From positions 1 through 42,837 of the forward strand of contig CAAFWU010000066.1 of assembly GCA_900766825.1 (NCBI GenBank): DNA of 42,837 bases, given 5' to 3'. Below, one piece after another: positions 38,999 to 42,837 of this stretch; within the stretch, counting starts at the first letter, position 1, and each line of letters opens with the position of its first letter. The notes below the pieces were generated by a model. It did no database searches and was not told the DNA's origin. It saw only the letters and a list, made by a program, of their open reading frames with translations. Origin of the DNA: Bacteroidales bacterium (GTDB lineage: Bacteria; Bacteroidota; Bacteroidia; Bacteroidales; Marinilabiliaceae). The position numbers were made by a program, and so were the translations under genes.

Positions 38999-41353
38999 AT
39001 GGCAAATATCAATCCCCTATCAACTCTAATCCCCACTCTGGCTCTGACCACTCTGGCAATGCTGTCGCCCCTGGCCACACCTCTTCAGGCCCAGGTTCAG
39101 GTGCACTCTCAGGTCCCAAACCTACAGTGCCAAGCCATCGACGTTAGCGCCGATTTCGCCGACCTCGCCAACACCTACTTCTGTGCCGATAGCCTCGTCT
39201 CACTCGATGCCAACGGACAAGGTCAACTCGCCTGGAAACGCTTCCGACTCTCTCCCCGACAGGCCTTCAACCTCAACGGAATATGGCCCGTGCCTCTTCA
39301 GATGCTCGACTTCCCAAATACAGCATACGCCAACGACCCACAGCTCCATTTCCAAATCCGTTTCGTCAACGACCGAACCATACGCCTTACCATTCAAACA
39401 TCGCCCGTTCTGGATCCCGATGCCGATGAACAGGACCCCATGTTCGCTTCCGTCCCGACCTACAACCCACAGGCTTGGAACCGCACTCAAACACCCGAGG
39501 GCGACATACTCTTCACCAGCAGCGCAGGACAAATCCTCATCCAGCGATACCCATGGCGCATTGTCATCAAAGACCCAAATGGACGCACCCTGACGCAAAC
39601 CCGTCATATTGCTGACAACGACTCTTCACAAGTCAAACTACTCCCATTCAGCTTCCTAAAACGAGGGTCTGACAACTCCCGATCCATCAACCCTGTCTTC
39701 ACACTATCGCCAGGTGAAAAAATCTTCGGCTGCGGCGAAAGCTTCACCAAACTCGACAAAGTAGGCCAAAAAGTCCACCTAACCGTCACCGACCCACAAG
39801 GCCCCGAAACCGACCAAATGTACAAGCCCGTGCCATTCTTCTTCAGCAACCGTGGCTACGGCATCTTCCTCCACACCAGTGCTCCACTCACCTGCGACTT
39901 CGGTGCATCCTACATCGGAGCCGACCGCATCTTCATGGCCGACGAAAAGGCCGACATCTTCATCTTCCTCGGGCAGCCAAAAGACATCCTCGACCAATAT
40001 ACCAATATCACCGGCAAAAGTCCCATGCTCCCACTATGGAGCTTCGGAACATGGATGAGTCGCATCTCCTACTTCTCCCAAGCCGAAGGTCTCGACATTG
40101 CCAAGCAGCTTAGAGCCAACAAAATACCCGCCGATGTCATCCACTTCGACACCGGATGGTTCGACGTCGATTGGCAATGCGACTACCAATTCTCCCCATC
40201 CCGCTTCCCCGACCCTGCCGACATGCTCCGCCAGCTCGAACAGCAAAACTTCCACACCTGCCTCTGGCAGCTACCCTACTTCACACCAGGCAATGCCCTA
40301 TTCCAACAAATTATTTCCCAAGGGCTCTGCGTCCGCAACGCCAAAGGGGGCATGCCCTACGAAGACGCCGTCCTCGACTTCTCCAATCCCAAGGCCGTCT
40401 CTTGGTACCAAGACCACATAGCCCATCTCCTCGACCTCGGAGTTAGCACCATCAAGTGCGACTTTGGCGAAGCTGCTCCCATTGGTGGGCTCTACGCCAG
40501 CGGTCGTACAGGACTCTACGAACACAACCTCTACCCCTTGCGATACAACAAAGCACTCTGGGAAATCGTCAACAACAAATCCAACGGACAAGGCATCATC
40601 TGGGCACGTTCTGCCTGGGCAGGTTCGCAACGCTACGCACTACACTGGGGTGGCGATGCCGCAACCACCAACACTGGCATGCTCGGTGACCTCCGAGGCG
40701 GACTCTCCCTCGGCCTCTCTGGTTTCTCCTTCTGGAGCCATGACATCGGAGGCTTCGTCACCGCATCGCCCGAAGACATCTACCGACGTTGGCTCCCATT
40801 CGGCTTCCTATCCTCACACAGCCGTGCACATGGTGCACCTCCAACCGAACCCTGGCTCATCAGTCAAGACTTCACAAAAGCCTTCCGACAAGCAGCAGGA
40901 CTCAAATACAAACTCATGCCCTACGTCTACGCACAAGCCAAAGACTGCTCCAATCGTGGCCTCCCCATGGTCCGAGCACTCTTCATTGAGTTCCCCGACG
41001 ACCCAGGAGCTTGGAACATAGAAGACCAGTACATGTTCGGATCCCAAATCCTCGTAGCCCCACTCCTCGAGAGCGGCAACCAACGCGTCTGCTACCTCCC
41101 CCAAGGTAAATGGATCGACTACCAAACTGGTAAAGTCTACAACAGTGGTTACCAAACCATTGCCGCAGGCCCCATACCTTGCATCATCCTCGTTCGCGAC
41201 GGCAGCATAATACCCCACGCCCCCTTAGCCCAATCAACCGCCGAAATCAACTGGAACAAAATTGAGCTAAAAACCTACAAATCAGCAGCCAAAACCTGCC
41301 GAGGCCTAATTTTCAAACCAGGTGACAAAGACGTCACAGAAATAACAAAATAG
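38999..41353 (+). CDS. Exported GH31 glycosidase, alpha-xylosidase/alpha-glucosidase-like
   Basis: A 784-residue exported enzyme that removes alpha-linked xylose or glucose from oligosaccharide ends. The leader MANINPLSTLIPTLALTTLA is hydrophobic and ends near LQAQ. An N-terminal beta domain has FTLSPGEKIFGCGESFTKLD and PFFFSNRGYGIFLHT. The TIM barrel has the nucleophile Asp488 in KCDFGEAAP and the acid/base Asp553 in HWGGDAATT. PLWSFGTWMSR, HFDTGWFDVDW and FWSHDIGGF are standard GH31 motifs, and the DFGE context is like YicI-type alpha-xylosidases. A C-terminal beta domain follows (ILVAPLLESGNQRVCYLPQG). Long leader with hairpins, own promoter and terminator. Confidence 0.92.
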   Translation: MANINPLSTLIPTLALTTLAMLSPLATPLQAQVQVHSQVPNLQCQAIDVSADFADLANTYFCADSLVSLDANGQGQLAWKRFRLSPRQAFNLNGIWPVPLQMLDFPNTAYANDPQLHFQIRFVNDRTIRLTIQTSPVLDPDADEQDPMFASVPTYNPQAWNRTQTPEGDILFTSSAGQILIQRYPWRIVIKDPNGRTLTQTRHIADNDSSQVKLLPFSFLKRGSDNSRSINPVFTLSPGEKIFGCGESFTKLDKVGQKVHLTVTDPQGPETDQMYKPVPFFFSNRGYGIFLHTSAPLTCDFGASYIGADRIFMADEKADIFIFLGQPKDILDQYTNITGKSPMLPLWSFGTWMSRISYFSQAEGLDIAKQLRANKIPADVIHFDTGWFDVDWQCDYQFSPSRFPDPADMLRQLEQQNFHTCLWQLPYFTPGNALFQQIISQGLCVRNAKGGMPYEDAVLDFSNPKAVSWYQDHIAHLLDLGVSTIKCDFGEAAPIGGLYASGRTGLYEHNLYPLRYNKALWEIVNNKSNGQGIIWARSAWAGSQRYALHWGGDAATTNTGMLGDLRGGLSLGLSGFSFWSHDIGGFVTASPEDIYRRWLPFGFLSSHSRAHGAPPTEPWLISQDFTKAFRQAAGLKYKLMPYVYAQAKDCSNRGLPMVRALFIEFPDDPGAWNIEDQYMFGSQILVAPLLESGNQRVCYLPQGKWIDYQTGKVYNSGYQTIAAGPIPCIILVRDGSIIPHAPLAQSTAEINWNKIELKTYKSAAKTCRGLIFKPGDKDVTEITK

Positions 41354-41381
41354 ACCCTCTACAAACACCCATAAACACAAT

Positions 41382-41453
41382 GCACCCCATGTGCACCACC
41401 CCGTCCAATCATCAGAAACGAGGATAAGCACATGGGGTGCGTTATACTATTTT
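41382..41453 (+). terminator. Terminator after the GH31 gene
   Basis: GCACCCCATGTGC (41382-41394) pairs perfectly with GCACATGGGGTGC (41428-41440) around a 33-base loop. GTTATACTATTTT follows; the T run is poor but the stem is strong. Confidence 0.75.
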
Positions 41454-41589
41454 AGCCATGCACACCGCCTGCCCCAATCTTCAATAACATCCATGCTCCC
41501 CATTTCCCAAATAGTATACAGACCACAACACATTTGCATATTATCTAAAAATAATGTACTATTGTTACCATCAAAAAAACAACAGCATA
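41454..41589. other. AT-rich gap before the restriction-modification locus
   Basis: This gap marks a drop in GC. TACTATTG near 41560 is a weak -7 candidate. I see no integrase, tRNA end or clear direct repeat marking an insertion boundary. Confidence 0.4.
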
Positions 41590-42266
41590 ATGAAACCCCA
41601 ATTAGATATTCCAAAATTAATCGCCTCTGCCAAAGAGTTTTGTCAAATTGAAAGTCTCAAAAGTACCGAGAACTATATGGTGTTACAGATGGCAAAGCAA
41701 TAGGAACATTTGTAGAACATCGCTTCCAAGATTATCTTGAAAAACGATACGACATGACACTTGGAAGTTCTGCAATTGGACTTGACTTGCCCTCAGTTAA
41801 TTGTGACATTAAAGTCACTTCTCTCAAGCAACCTCAGTCCAGTTGTCCTTTCAAGAGCAGCAAGCAAAAGATATATGGGCTTGGCTACAATCTGATCATA
41901 TTCGTTTACGTCAAACATGACGACGCAAGAACCAAAACAGGTCGATTAGAGTTCGTTTCATGTACCTTTATAGATAGATTAAGAACAGGTGATTATCAGA
42001 CAACAAAAGGAATAAGAGATATAATTGATAGAAACGGTAATCAAGATGATCTCTTTGCTTATTTGATAGAAAGACACATTCCAGAAGATGAACCAACTCT
42101 CATGTCCATGGCCGAAGATTTGTTGCAATACCCACCTCCTATTGGATATCTTACAATATCTAATGCTTTGCAGTGGAGACTTCAGTATGGAAGAATTGTG
42201 AATTTGGATGAAGAGGTAAAAGGTATTACATCTATCGTGAAATATGACTCTCGAAAGCTATATTAA
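41590..42266 (+). pseudogene. Type II restriction endonuclease, frameshifted
   Basis: Two frames make one PD-(D/E)XK restriction enzyme of about 225 residues. The first frame starts at ATG 41590 (KPQLDIPKLIASAKEFCQIE) and stops at 41701-41703. The second is open from 41652 and carries RELYGVTDGKAIGTFVEHRF, then LGSSAIGLDLPSVNCDIKVT with the probable catalytic Asp and DxK, then QPQSSCPFKSSKQKIYGLGY, ending at 42266. The shift (+2 or -1) is best placed at AGTCTCAAAAG (41652-41662): removing one TC unit joins the frames as ESQKYRELYG. No classical slippery heptamer is present, so a mutation or a sequencing error is likelier than programmed frameshifting. The 3' end overlaps the methyltransferase start by 23 bases. 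Composition is AT-rich. Confidence 0.78.
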
Positions 42267-42837
42267 ATCTCTTCGTGGAAAAACATTAGACCAAGCCAAT
42301 AGGGAAATAGAGAAAATCTGCGGAATTGCTAATTTTTTCTATTCCGAAGATTACGCCATTCCCACCCAAATTGAGCAACAAAGTAAGGTAGAGTATGGTG
42401 ATTGGCAAACTAATTTGGATTTAGCCAAACGAGTATGCTTATTACTAAAAAATCAAGGTCTTACCCCTCAAGTCATCATTGAGCCTACTTGTGGCACGGG
42501 TGCTTTCATTTTGGCTTCGCTCGTTGTTTTTGGAGACACAATTTCTGATATCCACGGCATCGAAATCTATAAACCATATATCAATACACTCAAATTTAGA
42601 CTTTTAGAATACGCATTAAGCTACCCCTCTTCAATTAAATGCCGCATACATCTTTGGCATCAAAGCATATTCGATTTCGATTTCCGTGCCTTAGCCATTT
42701 CGAAGGACAAAAATGTTCTTGTCTTGGGCAAACCTCCTTGGGTCACAAGCAGCAAGTTGGGTGAAATAAACGGAGACAACATCCCTAAAAAGTCCAACTT
42801 TAAAAATGTAAGGGGGGTAGATGCCATCACTGGTAAA
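42244..42837 (+). CDS. N6-adenine DNA methyltransferase (partial; motif IV NPPW changed to KPPW)
   Basis: The gene runs off the window edge; 198 codons are visible. It would methylate the site cut by the neighbouring nuclease. Motifs seen: GDWQTNLDLAKRV (residues 52-64), motif I EPTCGTGAF (80-88), the acidic strand GIEIYKP, and motif IV VLGKPPWVTSS (160-170). Motif IV is normally (N/D)PPW, with the Asn side chain binding the target adenine; here residue 163 is Lys (codon AAA, 42730-42732). The downstream IPKKSNFKNVRGVDAITGK matches the family. The start overlaps the nuclease gene, so translation is coupled. If the residue is truly Lys, activity is probably lost. Confidence 0.85.
   Translation, partial: MTLESYIKSLRGKTLDQANREIEKICGIANFFYSEDYAIPTQIEQQSKVEYGDWQTNLDLAKRVCLLLKNQGLTPQVIIEPTCGTGAFILASLVVFGDTISDIHGIEIYKPYINTLKFRLLEYALSYPSSIKCRIHLWHQSIFDFDFRALAISKDKNVLVLGKPPWVTSSKLGEINGDNIPKKSNFKNVRGVDAITGK

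Noticed and set aside
41645..41703. Programmed -1 ribosomal frameshift in the restriction enzyme
   Set aside because: No X-XXY-YYZ slippery heptamer or obvious downstream pseudoknot in the overlap; a TC-unit change explains the frames more simply.
1..42837. CRISPR array, tRNA/rRNA genes, insertion sequences
   Set aside because: No regularly spaced repeats, cloverleaf-like sequence or transposase motif was seen on either strand.

Overview
The window looks like chromosome of a Bacteroidales bacterium, probably Prevotella or a close relative. Three things point there. Many intergenic regions carry the Bacteroidetes -7 box TAnnTTTG (for example at 7471, 11303, 13609, 20034, 31730, 32574 and 38777), and clear Shine-Dalgarno sequences are mostly missing. 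Secreted proteins end in type IX secretion (T9SS)-like C-termini. Several families typical of the phylum are present: DUF4271, probable DUF6452/DUF6048, Bacteroidetes LptD and PorT, and secreted GH51 enzymes. Most of the window has balanced GC. Three stretches are clearly more AT-rich: 7.5-10.3 kb, about 19.25-19.9 kb, and from 41.5 kb to the end.

Layout. (1) 0.3-7.4 kb, plus strand: lptD, ubiE/menG, porT and two M16 peptidase genes (one with the zinc motif, one without), tightly packed. These serve the outer membrane, menaquinone, T9SS and proteolysis. (2) 7.4-10.46 kb: an AT-rich unit with a large secreted T9SS-cargo-like protein and, one base later, a 65-residue Gly/Ser-rich protein, closed by a terminator. 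(3) 10.4-18.2 kb, plus strand: a YdcF-like membrane protein, an M13 metallopeptidase, then a housekeeping run (Ppx/GppA, YicC, Gmk, NadD, DedA, nitroreductase) ending in a 19-bp-stem terminator. (4) 18.2-20.0 kb: an AAA-ATPase/PD-(D/E)XK protein on the minus strand with a strikingly AT-rich 5' third. (5) 20.0-20.6 kb: rubrerythrin, with a perfect 16-bp palindrome over its promoter. (6) 20.8-31.4 kb, minus strand: an exported DPP4-like peptidase, two tandem GH51 arabinofuranosidases, a secreted endonuclease I and a duplicated Ig-like surface protein. (7) 31.8-33.0 kb, plus strand: a small outer-membrane beta-barrel and rplS. (8) 33.1-38.6 kb, minus strand: an operon of DUF6452-like lipoprotein, DUF6048-like protein, LOG-family protein, DUF4271 protein and hemD, then a separately promoted OmpA-family gene. 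(9) 39.0-41.4 kb, plus strand: an exported GH31 alpha-xylosidase-like enzyme behind a structured leader. (10) 41.6 kb to the end: a type II restriction-modification locus whose nuclease is frameshifted and whose methyltransferase has lysine in place of the motif IV asparagine.

The carbohydrate enzymes (two GH51, one GH31) suggest use of arabinose- and xylose-containing plant glycans, but no SusC/SusD pair is present, so this is not a classical polysaccharide utilisation locus. PorT and T9SS-like C-termini fit together. The strongest leads are the decayed-looking restriction-modification pair, the small Gly/Ser protein coupled to a T9SS-cargo gene, the palindromic operator candidate at rubrerythrin and the folded GH31 leader. 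I see no tRNA, rRNA, CRISPR array, insertion sequence or prophage. I did not find a clearly new defence or metabolic system.
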